Both the position numbers and the translations under genes were made by a program. Under the pieces are notes generated by a model that had not been told where the DNA came from, made no database searches, and saw only the letters and a program-made list of their open reading frames with translations. Positions 33,437 to 45,228 of a stretch of 64,000 nucleotides of DNA are shown piece by piece. This stretch comes from Ricinus communis. Lineage: Eukaryota > Streptophyta > Magnoliopsida > Malpighiales > Euphorbiaceae. The stretch is taken from contig NC_063257.1 in the NCBI RefSeq assembly GCF_019578655.1, positions 22,382,001 through 22,446,000 of the forward strand, read 5' to 3'. Every line of letters begins with the position of its first letter. Within the stretch, counting starts at the first letter, position 1.

Positions 33437-33864
33437 ATTAGACCTACTACTACTACGAAGGACTTTTTTTTAGATAGAGAAAGAATGTAGAAAGTTGCAG
33501 AGAAAAAAAAAAAAAGCAAAAGAGTTACGTGGTGGGACTAGAGTGAGCTACACCATGGGTTTAAAAAAGCTCAAACATATTCTCATTTCTTTGCCGGTAA
33601 TGGCAGTGCGTCGACCACAGTGAATTCATTGACATTAATTATGAAAGAACTATTTTCACACTTTCTCAAACGCGTAAAAATATAATGGAATAAATTTCAG
33701 TTTAATTTTTTTATAAATTTATAGATATTTTAATCTAAATTTATACATATTTAATTTAAATTAGTTGGATTTTTTATAAAAATAAGAAAAGAGTGAATTA
33801 CACTTTTTTAAAAAGATTGGATACAATAAAAGAATAATTACACTTTACATATATTATTCAACCA
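33437..33864. other. AT-rich DNA, nothing recognised
   Basis: No gene, repeat family or RNA seen. Confidence 0.5.
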
Positions 33865-33873
33865 AAATAATTA

Positions 33874-34357
33874 GGCCTGATGATACTAAAAATTTAAATA
33901 TTTACGTGTTTTTTGATAAATTTTGCCTATCCTTTAAATTATTACCTAAATTACTAGATTTAATTAAATAATTGCAATTATAGTCAAATTAAAATCTCGG
34001 TCAAAATTGGATATTAACTACTTTCTATACCAATATCTCGTTTCTTAAAAAAATATATAAAATCAAAATGACAATGTCTTTATTCTTCTTGATTCGTGAT
34101 TTTTACTTTCTTGTTCATTCATATCCTGACCATAATAACTCATGTATGATGTGTAAATACATGTGACAGTGACGAATAAGTTGTTGATAATAAATAATGA
34201 CATATTATTTGCCACATCACCCTATTTTAACTAAAATTTTTAATTTAGCTATAATTACAATAAATTAACCAAATCAAACTATTTAAGTAAAAAAATAAGA
34301 AAGTGAATCAAATTTATAATACCATGTAAATATTTAAATTTTTAGTGTCATTAGATC
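33874..34357. mobile_element. Mutator-type MITE, 484 bp, perfect 9-bp TSD
   Basis: The terminal inverted repeats extend ~150 bp: left GGCCTGATGATACTAAAAAT, right end (reverse complement) GATCTAATGACACTAAAAAT, both followed by TTAAATATTTAC. The flanks carry an identical 9-bp duplication AAATAATTA at 33865-33873 and 34358-34366. There is no coding capacity. Long TIRs with a 9-bp TSD indicate a Mutator-like non-autonomous element. Confidence 0.85.
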
Positions 34358-34366
34358 AAATAATTA

Positions 34367-34701
34367 ACGTATGTTTTAATGATAATAATATATTATTATA
34401 AAAGAATAAGGAGTCAAAAGTTAAAAATTGAAGTTAAACATTGACTTTAACAATAAAATCTATTGCTGAATGCCATGGAATATTATATAATAATTAATGG
34501 AAGCATACGCGTTAAGAATGGTTAAGCTGTTTTGGCCATAAAATAGCAAATAGAATAATGAGAGCGTGACAATCATTTATACTTGCATGAAAAAGAGAGA
34601 AGAAAGTGGCAAGCTACAAAACAAAAGAAGGAAATTAATTTAAAAAAAAAGGTAAAAGTGAAAGACTTGAGCATAAAAATTCAAGTGTGATATACATAGA
34701 T
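34367..34701. other. AT-rich DNA, nothing recognised
   Basis: No gene or repeat seen between the MITE and the gypsy LTR. Confidence 0.5.
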
Positions 34702-34982
34702 TGATATATGCTAAATCAATTTTAGCAAATTCAGTGTCGTTTCTATTTATTTGTGGTTGTTAGGAGTAGTGCTAGGTGTCACTCTTTTATTAATAATTGT
34801 CCTAAATGCCATCCTTGGCAGCTGTCAAGTTTAGGCAACGGTAATATATATGGAAGGTACTGTATTGATGTCATTCATGATTAATGAAGAGATTCCCTTT
34901 TCTCTCTCAATTATTTTCCGCTTTCTCTACTCTTTCTATCTTCTTCTCTATTCTTTCTTTTTCTGGAATTTGGCAGGCACCA
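34702..34982 (+). repeat. 5' LTR of the 34.7-kb gypsy
   Basis: Starts TGATATATGCTAAATCAATT and ends GGCAGGCACCA; the same ends occur in the 3' copy. Confidence 0.92.
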
Positions 34983-34984
34983 TT

Positions 34985-35002
34985 TGGTACTAGAGCAGTT
35001 CT
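34985..35002 (+). other. Primer-binding site (tRNA-Met type)
   Basis: TGGTACTAGAGCAGTTCT resembles the initiator tRNA-Met complement TGGTATCAGAGCC, degenerate. Confidence 0.65.
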
Positions 35003-35053
35003 GATCTAATCAATTTACCCAAAAAAAAACTCTCCTGTCATATCCAAATTAAC

Positions 35054-36342
35054 ATGGTTGTCTCTGAACACACTCGTTCACAAGATTTGAAGCAAATAGA
35101 GGAAAGTTTAAAGGCCATGGTCACAGAAATATTGACTGAAAACAACAAGAAGCAAGAAGAAATGGTCACCGAAATGATAAACAAACAGTCTGAGCTAATG
35201 GGTCAACAACAAAACACCATTGTTAATGAGCTTAAGGCTCTGCTTCTATCTTCACACCCAGGTAACCCAGGTTCTTCCAACTCAATCCATAGCTTTCTAC
35301 CCTCTAGTTCCATGTTACCCAATTGCTAATACCACTTACCCACACTCCATTCCTGCCTTCACACCACCTACTACATTTGTTACTACAACTTACTCTACAG
35401 CCCCAACCTTTCCAACACCCATTAACCCAACTGTTCTTCCCAATCCACCCTTTATCAACCTTAGTTCGTCACAAACTATACCGACTGCAATACCAACTCC
35501 TACATATATCGATCTTAGTCAACCTACCATTCACACCCAAGCAGCTATAGGAAATGGTTATCAGATGGCCACTCGCTTTACAAAAATAGAGTCTCCTACA
35601 TTTAATGGAGAGGATCTTGAAGGTTGGTTATTCAAGTGTGAACGATTTTTTCAGATCGATTACACTCTATTAATGGCTAGAATGAAGCTTGCTTCGATTC
35701 ATATGGAAGGGAGAGCCTTGTAATGGCACCAAACTTTCATCAAGAATAGGAATAAGCTTGGGGAACCTCCATGGGAGGAGTATGTGCTGGCCTTGAAGGG
35801 TCGGTTTGGGGAGAAGGCTTACGAAGACCCCATGGCTGATCTAAAGGGATTGATTCAAACTGGAACTCTTCAGGAATATATGGAATCATTTGAGGTACTA
35901 TCTCACAAAGTCACTCTCTCAGAGGACTATTCCCTTAGCTGCTTTCTTAGTGGCCTTAAGGAGGAGATCAGAATTCCTCTGAGAATGTTGGGACCTAAGT
36001 CATTACAGCAAGCTTATGCGTTGGCAAGGATGCAGGATTCATATCTGAGTGCCACCAAAACCATAAAACCTATTATAATAAACCCCAAACAACCAGTAAT
36101 ACCAACTCAAATCCTATCACCTTCACCAAACCTTCACCCTCAAACACTAAACCACCATTACTACCCACACCTAACACTACCCAAAGAGTGACCGCTCCAA
36201 AACCTGCAATTACCAACAAGAATCCAGTTAGAACTAGAAGGTTGACTGATGAAGAGATGAATGAAAAAAGGGCCAAGAACCTATGTTTTTGGTGGGATGA
36301 GAAATTTATCCCTGGACACTAATGTAAAAAGAAGCAGCTACA
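35054..36342 (+). pseudogene. gag of the 34.7-kb gypsy
   Basis: ATG at 35054 (MVVSEHTRSQDLKQIEESLK) starts a coiled-coil-like N-terminus. A frameshift near 35300 leads to the 35220-35723 frame with IESPTFNGEDLEGWLFKCER, the retrotransposon gag core. A stop follows at 35721-35723 and the core resumes at 35784-36191 (YMESFEVLSHKV, FLSGLKEEIR). The zinc knuckle near 36280-36335 reads CFWWDEKFIPGH with a stop where Lys is expected before the last Cys, so the CCHC finger is destroyed twice. Confidence 0.88.
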
Positions 36343-36343
36343 C

Positions 36344-36901
36344 ATGGTTATACAGGAGATACCTGAGGGAGTGTCTGAACATGATATGGAAGTTGCACAA
36401 TGGAATGAAGAGGAAGCATTAAAGGTTGATCCTGCTATCTCATTACTTGCAATGAATGGCTTGGAGGAATTAGCCTATCAAACTATGAGGATGGTGGGAA
36501 GTCACAAAAGGAAGCTTGTACACATATTGATTGACACAGGAAGCACACATAATTTTCTCGATTTGGGACTTGCCAAGAGTTTAGGTTGTCGCTTGAAACT
36601 CATTGACCCTGTACATATCACTGTTGCAAACGGAGAAGAGATGCTATGCACACACCTATATGAACACTTCCCTTGGGAGATGCAGGGTTACCAATTTGCA
36701 TCAAACTTCTTAGTAATGCCCCTTGGTGGGTGTGAGATGGTTTTAGGGGTACAGTGGTTGGCAACACTGGGTGACATCAAATGGAACTTTAGGCAACTCA
36801 ACATGTCATTTATGATGGATCAGCAACAGTATTCCTTGCAAGGTGTCAATACTACCTCAGTAAAAGTTATTTCGCAAAGTAACATGATCAAAATTACATA
36901 A
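36344..36901 (+). pseudogene. Protease region of the 34.7-kb gypsy
   Basis: A 185-codon frame with the retropepsin motif VHILIDTGSTHNFLDLGLAK (36520-36575) intact as D-T-G-S, then VTVANG-like and VLGVQWLATLGDIKWNF typical of gypsy proteases. It ends at a TAA before the RT. The catalytic motif is intact, but the gene cannot be read with its neighbours. Confidence 0.88.
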
Positions 36902-36931
36902 AAGTGGCCCATTACTGCCTATGCTATTCAA

Positions 36932-38262
36932 GTGAGGGAATCAGCTCATTCTACTACACAACTAGAAGAGGTAACAGTTCCTGACTTGGTACAATTATTG
37001 AATGATAATGAGCAAATTTTTAGAGAGCCTAAAGAATTACCACCTCTTAGGGCCCATGATCATAGAATACCACTAGAAGAGGGCTCAAAACCTGTTAACA
37101 TTAGACCATATAAGCACTCACCGATACAGAAAACTGTGATAGAAAAAATGATTCAGGAATTGTTGTTTAAAGGAATTATACGACCTAGCGTTAGTTCCTT
37201 CTCATCTCCAATAGTTTTGGTCAAAAAGAAAGATGGTACTTGGGGAATGTGTATTGACTATACGGAATTAATAAACAAACTATTAAAGATAGATTCCCAA
37301 TCCCTGTGATAGAAGAATTACTTGATGAGTTACATAGAGCAACTGTGTTTTTCAAAATTGATTTGACATCCAGATACCATCAGATCAGGATGCATGAACC
37401 CGACATTCATAAGACTGCTTTTAGGTCCCATGATGGGCACTATGAGTTTGTTGTGATGCCATTTGGGCTTACTAATGCCCCTTCTATATTTCAAAGTTTG
37501 ATGAATGATATATTCAGGTCTTTCTTGAGGAAATTTGTGTTAGTCTTTTTTGACGACATATTAATTTATAGTCCTGATATGCAATCTCACTTGACACACT
37601 TGAAGCAAGTTTTCCTTAAGCTGCATGAGCACAGGTTGTTTGCTAAAAAGAAGAAATGCATCTTTGGTACTTCAGCTGTTGAATATTTGGGTCATCACAT
37701 CAGTGAAAAGGGTATTTCAACCGACCCAAAGAAGATAGAGGCTGTAGAGAATTGGCCAGTACCAAGAAACATCAAGCAGCTTCAAGCATTTTTGGGATTA
37801 GCTGGTTACTACCGAAGGTTTGTTAGGGGTTATGGTGTCATTAGCAAATCTCTAACAGAACTCTTAAAGAAGGAAGGGTTTCAATGGAATGAAGCTTCAC
37901 AGTTAGCTTTTGAACAACTCAAAAAGGCTCTAGTAACTGCACTAGTCCTTGCTCTTCCATCAAATGAGAAGCAATTTGTGATAGAAACTGATGCTTGTAA
38001 TGTAGGGATCGGAGCAGTTCTAATGCAGGAATTCCACCCTATTGCTTACATTAGCAAGGCCCTAGCTCTAAGGCATCAGACTCTCTATACTTACGAGAAG
38101 GAATTACTTGCTATTGTGTATGCTATTAGGAAATGGGATCACTACATAGCCCATAGGCACTTTCTAATCAAGACTGATCATATTAGCTTGAAATTTCTTT
38201 CTGGAGAAAATAATTACTACGAGTCACCAATAAAAACACATAGCCAAGCTCTTTGGTTATGA
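36932..38262 (+). pseudogene. Reverse transcriptase and RNase H of the 34.7-kb gypsy
   Basis: Frame 36932-37309 carries the RT start (LPPLRAHDHRIPLEEGSKPV, SPIVLVKKKDGTW). A frameshift near 37300 moves to 37306-38262, with [27 protein letters not shown] and the catalytic [10 protein letters not shown]. RNase H follows: [18 protein letters not shown] and [16 protein letters not shown]. Only one frameshift breaks RT, making this the best-preserved gypsy RT in the window. Confidence 0.92.
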
Positions 38263-39797
38263 CTTTGAGATCTTATACAAGAAGGGAAAAGAGAAAAATT
38301 GCTCCTGATGCTTTATCTAGAGTAACTACTGCAGAACTTTTCGCTTTAATGGTGTACTTACCTGCGAGTGAACTACTTCCAGATATTGAAAAGAGTTGGA
38401 GAGATGACCCAACTGTACAACAGTTGATTGCAACCTTACAACAAGGACAACCTAGTTTAAGTCCTTACTCATTGGTGGATGGAATACTCAGGAGAAAGGG
38501 AAGGCTGGTAGTAGGGAATAATACTCAATTGCGGCAAAAAACTCTGAAGTGGGTGCATGATTCTTCATTAGGTGGGCATTCAGGTATGTTGGCCACCTCT
38601 AAACGGCTCAAACTACTTTTCTATTGGAAGGGAATGGAAAAGGATGTGCGTAACTATGTGCGAGCTTGTCCAATTTGTCAAACTTGTAAACCATAAAACA
38701 TTAACACCCCTGGTTTACTACAACCTCTATCAATTCCTGAGGGCATCTGGACAGACTTGAGTATGGATTTTATTGAGGGCTACCTCAATATTTTGGCAAG
38801 GAGGTGATTTGGGTGGTGGTTGATAGGTTGAGCAAGTATGCCCACTTTATAGCATTAAGCCATCATTACACTACATCTTCAATAGCTCAGCTATTTATTT
38901 CCCATATTTTTAAGCTTCATGGAATGCCTAACTCTATAGTTAGTGATCGAGATCCAGTATTTTTGAGTACCTTTTGGGAGGAAATATGCAAGTTGCAGGG
39001 AGTTGAATTGCTTAAATCCACCTCTTATCACCCTCAAACTGACGGGCAAACAGAGGTGGTAAATAGATGCCTAGAATCTTATCTCAGGTGTATGACTAGT
39101 GACAATCCCAAACAATAGTCTAAATGGCTTCCTTTTGCTGAATGGTGGTACAACACCAACTTTCATACAACTATACAAATGACCCTTTTTGAGGTAGTCT
39201 ATGGATTTCCACCCCCAATCCACATTCCTTATATCCCAAGAGACTCAAATTGTTGCAGTAAATCAATTCCTTCAAGATAGGGAATTTGCTTTGCAATTGA
39301 TGAAATATCACCTATCAAAGGCACAACACCGAATGAAGCAACAAACAAACCTTCATAGAACTGAAAGAAGTTTCAACATTGGTGATTGGGTATACTTGAA
39401 GCTGCAACCTTATAAGCAACAAAGTACAGTAAGAAGAAGCATTACAAGCTATCTCCCTTGTATTATGGCCCTTATCAAGTGGAAGATAAGATTGGGAAAG
39501 TGGCTTATAAGCTCAAGTTACCACCTGAAGCCAGTATACATCCTGTTTTTCATGTGTCACAGTTGAAGAGATCAATCCCGAGCTCTGTTACTACTGCCTC
39601 CCAGCTTCCTGTACCTAATATGTCACCACCGGTTCCAGTTGCTATACTTGATAGGAAACTGGTTAAGAGAGGCAATAGTCCAGCTACTAAAATTCTTGTT
39701 CAATGGTGAGATAGGACACCGGAAGAGGCCACCTGGGAATTTTATTTCGACATTCAAGAACAGTTTCCACATATTAACCTTGTGGAAGGCTTTTTGT
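38263..39797 (+). pseudogene. Integrase and chromodomain of the 34.7-kb gypsy
   Basis: Zinc-binding HHCC module in the 38253-38696 frame (HDSSLGGHSGM then CPICQTC). The catalytic core is split by stops: DLSMDFIEG near 38755, VSDRDPVFLS at ~38940, [13 protein letters not shown] at ~39030. A post-integrase region (YYGPYQVEDKIGKVAYKL, HPVFHVSQLK) and a chromodomain (VAILDRKLVKRGNS, then EEATWEF) end near 39797. Several stops and at least three frameshifts. The chromodomain identifies a chromovirus. Confidence 0.9.
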
Positions 39798-39810
39798 AAG
39801 GAAAGGGAAT
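39797..39810 (+). other. Polypurine tract of the 34.7-kb gypsy
   Basis: GTAAGGAAAGGGAAT directly precedes the 3' LTR start TGATATATG. Confidence 0.75.
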
Positions 39811-40063
39811 TGATATATGCTAAATCAATTTTAGCAAATTCGGTGTCGTTTCTATTTATTTGTGGTTGTTAGGAGTAGTGGTAGGTGTCACTCTTTTATT
39901 AGTAATTGTCCTAAATGCCATCCTTGGCAGCTGTCAAGTTTAGGCAATGGTAATATGTATGGGAAGTACTGTATTGATGTCATTCATGATTAAAGAGATT
40001 CCCTTTTCTCCCTCAATTGTTTTCTGCTTTTTCTACTCTTTTTGTGAAATTTGGCAGGCACCA
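39811..40063 (+). repeat. 3' LTR of the 34.7-kb gypsy
   Basis: 253 bp, about ten substitutions from the 5' LTR plus a ~25-bp deletion in the pyrimidine-rich tract near the end. Confidence 0.92.
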
Positions 40064-40489
40064 TAAATGTATGAAAGAAATTCTTTCATTAAGTGGGTAA
40101 GCAATGTAAATTTTTTCTTGATTTCGCTGAATTTTTAAATTCTAAAAAGATAAATAAATTTTTTAAATAAATTCTATATTAATAATTTAATATATTTAAT
40201 AATACTAAATATTTTTTTCAACTTTATATTTTTTATTTATTTTTTCTCTTATATAAAATAAATTTCTTAATAAATTTAATCAATGGCATCATAATCAACA
40301 TTGTGAATTAACAAAATTTACAATACCTTAGTGACATATTTGATTCTGTAAATTCCTATTAAGAAAAGAAAATTGCAGCAATAAATATATGCCTATTAAT
40401 AATACAGATAAAACATCCAGACACGAAAATAAAAGGGAAAAAAGAAATCTTAATGTCCTACTTGCAATAATTAATACACAACCACCCGC

Positions 40490-40573
40490 TTAGAATTGCT
40501 TGTGCTGAAGACCTTGACGAAGCTCCGCTCTAGATTTTGCAACTTCGACAAAGATTACCCTGCCATCCAAGAA
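40490..40573 (-). CDS. ORRM6: RRM gene exon 4 (3' coding exon)
   Basis: Encodes residues 134-160, [18 protein letters not shown] and a short basic tail, then TAA. The acceptor upstream reads CTCCCTCCAG. The junction with exon 3 is between codons. It contains RRM beta-4. Confidence 0.88.
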   Translation of the reverse strand, partial: FLDGRVIFVEVAKSRAELRQGLQHKQF

Positions 40574-43500
40574 CTGGAGGGAGTAGCTTATGATTGTTCA
40601 ACATGCTAAGGCATTTCACGTGTATTATAGTTCTGAGTTTCACAAGATATACTTCCTAGGAAATCTCGACCAATAACTATGAAACACAGGATTATATCAT
40701 AAAGCATCAACAAAAATTTGTATTGGATTATTCAGTTCATAATCTTTCTGTCTCTGTAATGGATAATTCATGGTTAAAACTTGCGATGGATAATTCATGC
40801 AATAATGACGAATTACCTCCCTTTATGTAGCCTAGGGTGAACAAGCATCTGATGCATATCTTAAAAGAAAGGAAAAGGAAAGAAAGACCTCGCAAAATGA
40901 ACCATATTGTCTTTTAATCACGAGTATCAAACATTCAGTATCTCCACCACTTAATCGAGTTCTTCCTCCAACTAGTTATTGTCATTAAACTAGATAATTT
41001 CACAAATTCTTATAAAGAAGCAACTGTAAGTCTTCTACTATTGCATGTTGTCGATGCAAAATAGTTATTGAATCAGCAAACCTAAAAATAAAATAAAAAG
41101 AAGATGAGGTCGCACAGATGTGATTACCTACTATAGTGAGAACATACCTTGCCATGCATTCCCTCAATAGCTTTTTGAGATTCCTCCTCAGTTGCATAAC
41201 GAAGAAAAGCAAACCCTCTAGGTCTGTTTGCTATTTTATCCATCACTAGATTAACTGTAAGGTAAACAAGTAATGATTTGGAAACCTAAAATGTATACTA
41301 ATTAACAGGTAGGCAATATTAAATATCGTACAAATTAAACTTGCGAACTAAAGCAGACATTTAAGATATCTCACCTTCTACAAGTTTGCCAAAATTTTGG
41401 AAAGCATTTCGCAAACTCTCTTCAGTGGTACGAAATGATATTCCTGCATTAAATTCATAGAATTGTGACAATACTATAGATGTTGGGCTCTGACAGATGT
41501 CACCAGTAGCCTAAGGAGCTGCACTATTACTCTTCCACAACATCATTTCTTTTCAAATGCATTTGACAAATCAGAAAACTAGAAGTTGTTGGTATCTAAA
41601 TTTTGCACTCCAGTTTCTCCCTCCCAATTCAAAGCCCACTAAGTAGCACTCCAAATGCAATGCAATATAAGAAAATGGGCCAGACTGAAAATAAAAGAAC
41701 TACAACAATATTTGCAGTTCTGAAATTTCAGTTAAATATCATCCACTATTCCCCTAAAAAGGATCTGATTTGCAATCAACTAATATTGGATACAGTGTTA
41801 TCTGGACTTGTAACAATTATGTAGATATGAATAGAGAACAATGAACATTCAGTAATCAACAAAACCTATCGACACAGGCAGAGCGACGAAAAATATTACC
41901 ATAAACACCTACGGATTTCGGAGTCTCTAAATCATTAAAATCTCTAGCAATAAGTCAACTATGACTTCTTTTACAATTGAACAGTACATGCTTGTATGTT
42001 CTTACATGTAACACAATCGGCTGGTTCCAATGCTCCAGAGCAAATTAATTGTCCTCTCTTGGGTTTGGAAACTCAAAAGAAATTTTATACAAAGACCAAT
42101 TCATCAATTCACAAACCCCATAATCAAGCAACACATATGCAATCTGTTATGAAAAATAATGGTAACAAATATCAGCAACAACAAAACCTCCATGTGGCCC
42201 CTTTTGCTAATACATACAAAACACGCAGTCAATAAAAGAATTGAGTCAGAGTCAGCTGTTTGAAGTGCGTGTTATGTTAAGTTGCAGATTTCTACTAGTT
42301 GCAGATATTTTTGCCACTATCACTTATTTGTCAAGCTAGAAAATTTTCTTTTTCAATTGTGTTATTGAGATCAGTGAGCTCTCTCACAAAATTGAGCTCT
42401 CAAGTACTATTAGCAAGAAGGAAAAATAGGAAGGAGAAGAAAAAATAAAAAAAATAAAAGCCCTTTAAGGGTAGAACCAGGAAGAGATATCATTCTTCAA
42501 GGTTCCATAACTCGAACTTCTATTAATTTGGTACCAGAGCCAAAAGTTATGGGGGAACCCGTACCTTGCAAGAGCAATTTGAAGAATTCCTATCAATTTA
42601 CAAGGCTGAACGTGCTGCCTCTGAGACCAGACAACAAGCTAAGGCTGCTCAACTTGAACACCTCACACAGTCCTTGAACCTGCAACGAGCTGAAGGAGAT
42701 TCAAGTGAAGGGAGCCACAACCGCAGCCACTGGGAAATCAGAAATCACTAGGAAAGACCTAACACTGAAGGCGGTACCACAATATACAAAGCTTGATTTT
42801 CCCCGATTTAGTGGAAATACTGATCCCTTGGGTGTAGTTAAGCTGATGTGATAACTTCTTCCACCATCAACGGACGCAAGAGGAGTATCATTGGCTTCTT
42901 TCCATCTTGAAGGAGATGCACAATTGTGGTTTTTGAAGCTTGAAAGAGATCGGCATAATATAACATGGGTGGACTTCAAAACCAATGCCACTTAAGGATT
43001 GGGCCCCCAATCCGAAGTAATAAACTGGGTGAACTATCAAAGTTAAGGCAAAGAGGGACTGTAGAGGCTTAGCAGTGCCAATTTGAAAGACTCTCTGCCC
43101 AAACTACATCGCTAACATCAGAACAAGAAATGGCAATCTTCATTAGTGATCTTAAAGAGGCTATTGCTGTCGAAGTTGAGTTGCACCAACCACCAGATTT
43201 GACAACAGCCATGAGCCTTGCTCATCTTTATGAGCAGTATAATGAGAAGGGTAGAGAAGATGCAACTACCAACATTCCTTTCATAAATGACTTTTAAGGG
43301 CAGAAATGGCAGATCGCAGAGCTAAAGGATTATGTTTTAATTGTGATGAAAAATTTGAAATTGGACATAACTGTAAGCAGCTGCTCTGGTTGGAGGTGAT
43401 AGAAAATGAAGAAGTTGATCCACAAATCTCACTCCATGCTATTGCCAGAACTCAAAATCACCAGACTATGCAGGTGGAGGGATGCGTAAATGGGATCGTT

Positions 43501-45197
43501 TGGTGATTCTCATTGACTCAGGTTCTACATATAGTTTCGTGGATGGATCTCTAATGCACCAGCTTCAAATTCCAATAGAGGCAAGGCAAATCTCAGAGTA
43601 ACAATGGCAAATGGGGATAAACTGAGCAGTCCTATGCAGGCAGCTTCCAGTATAGTTGGGTAACCAAAGATTTCCATTTGATTTATCTTTTCTTCCCTTA
43701 TGTGGTTTTGGTGCTGTTTTAAGTTTCAATTGGCTTAAAACTTTGGGTCCAATATGTTGGGACTTCGCCACCATGAGGATGAAGTTTACATGGCTGGGCA
43801 AACCTATTGAGCTAATGGAATCAAAGACCCAAAACAGCCTGCACCTTCTCTATCAACTCTTAAGTTAGAAGCAGAAAAAGAACTCAGTCTGCATTTCAAG
43901 GCATCTTCCAAACTCCAGTTGGCTTACCACCTCCTCGTGCTTGTGATCATAGGATATCTCTTGAGCCAAGAACTCCTATAGTGGTGAGACCATACCGCTA
44001 CCTGCATATACAAAAAGATGAAATTGAGGAACAATGTCGAGAGATGTTACAACAAGGACTCATCAGACCTAGCAACTCGCCTTATTCTTCACTGGTATTG
44101 CTGGTCAAAAAGGCTGATAATTCATGGTGGTTCCATTGATTATCGCACATGGAATGCAAAAACCATCAAGGACAAATTCCCTATTCCAGTGATAGACAAG
44201 CTTCTAGAAGAATTACATGGAGCTAAATACTTCTCTAAGCTGGAGTTAAAATTCGGATATCACCAAGTTTGTATGCACCCAAAAGATGTGGAGAAAAAAC
44301 CTTCAGGACACATCATGGGCATTTCGAGTTTCTTGTGATTCGTTTGGCCTTACCAATGCCCCCTCCACCTTTCAAGCCTTGATGAATGCAGTGTTTGCAC
44401 CCTACCTACGTAAATTCGTCATGGTCTTTTTTGACGATATACTCGTCTATAGTACCTCATAGGCTGACCACTTACACCAACTTCAAGTGGTTTTTTCTCT
44501 ACTACAACATATTTTATTTTTGAAGGAGACTAAATGTTTGTTTGCTAAATCTTAGATTTCTTATCTTGGCCACATTATTTCAGCAGACGGAGTGCAAGCA
44601 AATCTTGAAAAGATTAAAGCCATGATTCGATGGCCTAGACCAGCAACTATCAGAGCTCTCCGAGGCTTCTTAGGCCTTACCGGCTACTGTCAGAAGTTTG
44701 TCCAAAAACTCTTGCTTGGACTCCAGAAGCCATGATTGCATTTGAACATCTCAAACGAGCCATGACCACTACTCCAGCATTGGCTCTACCTAGTTTCGAA
44801 CATAGATTTTATTGTAGAATGCGATGCTTCTGATTATGGTTTGGATGCAGTATTACAACAGGATGGAGACCTATTGCTTTCCATAGTAAACCTTTGGCTC
44901 AATGACACTATAAACTTCCAGCCCATGAAAAAGAACTCATTGCCCTATCAATGGTTATCAGGCATTGGAGGCCACATCTATGGGGAAGACCTTTCCGCAT
45001 TGACATCGATCACTTCAGCTTGTATCTCTTGGATCAACAAATTACCACTTCCCCCCCACAACATTGGATGAGCAAACTCTTAGGCTATGATTTCATGGTT
45101 GAATATTGTTATGAAAGTTGTATAGGATTGTATATAGTAATTAGAAGACTAATTTAATTAAGAGTCCTAGTCCTACTTAGATTAGGATTATATGTAT

Positions 45198-45228
<31 letters not shown>

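Larger units (their letters stand above)
34702..40063 (+). mobile_element. Full-length chromodomain gypsy, ~5.4 kb, short LTRs (Reina-like)
   Basis: Direct LTRs at 34702-34982 and 39811-40063 flank gag, protease, RT, RNase H, integrase and a chromodomain in the usual gypsy order. The candidate TSD is TAGAT / TAAAT (one mismatch). Short ~280-bp LTRs, a tRNA-Met PBS and a chromodomain suggest a Reina-like chromovirus; the clade is inference. About ten substitutions separate the LTRs, besides two deletions in the 3' LTR, so it is an old insertion. Every domain is broken. It lies ~430 bp beyond the stop codon of the RRM gene and on the opposite strand. Confidence 0.92.
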
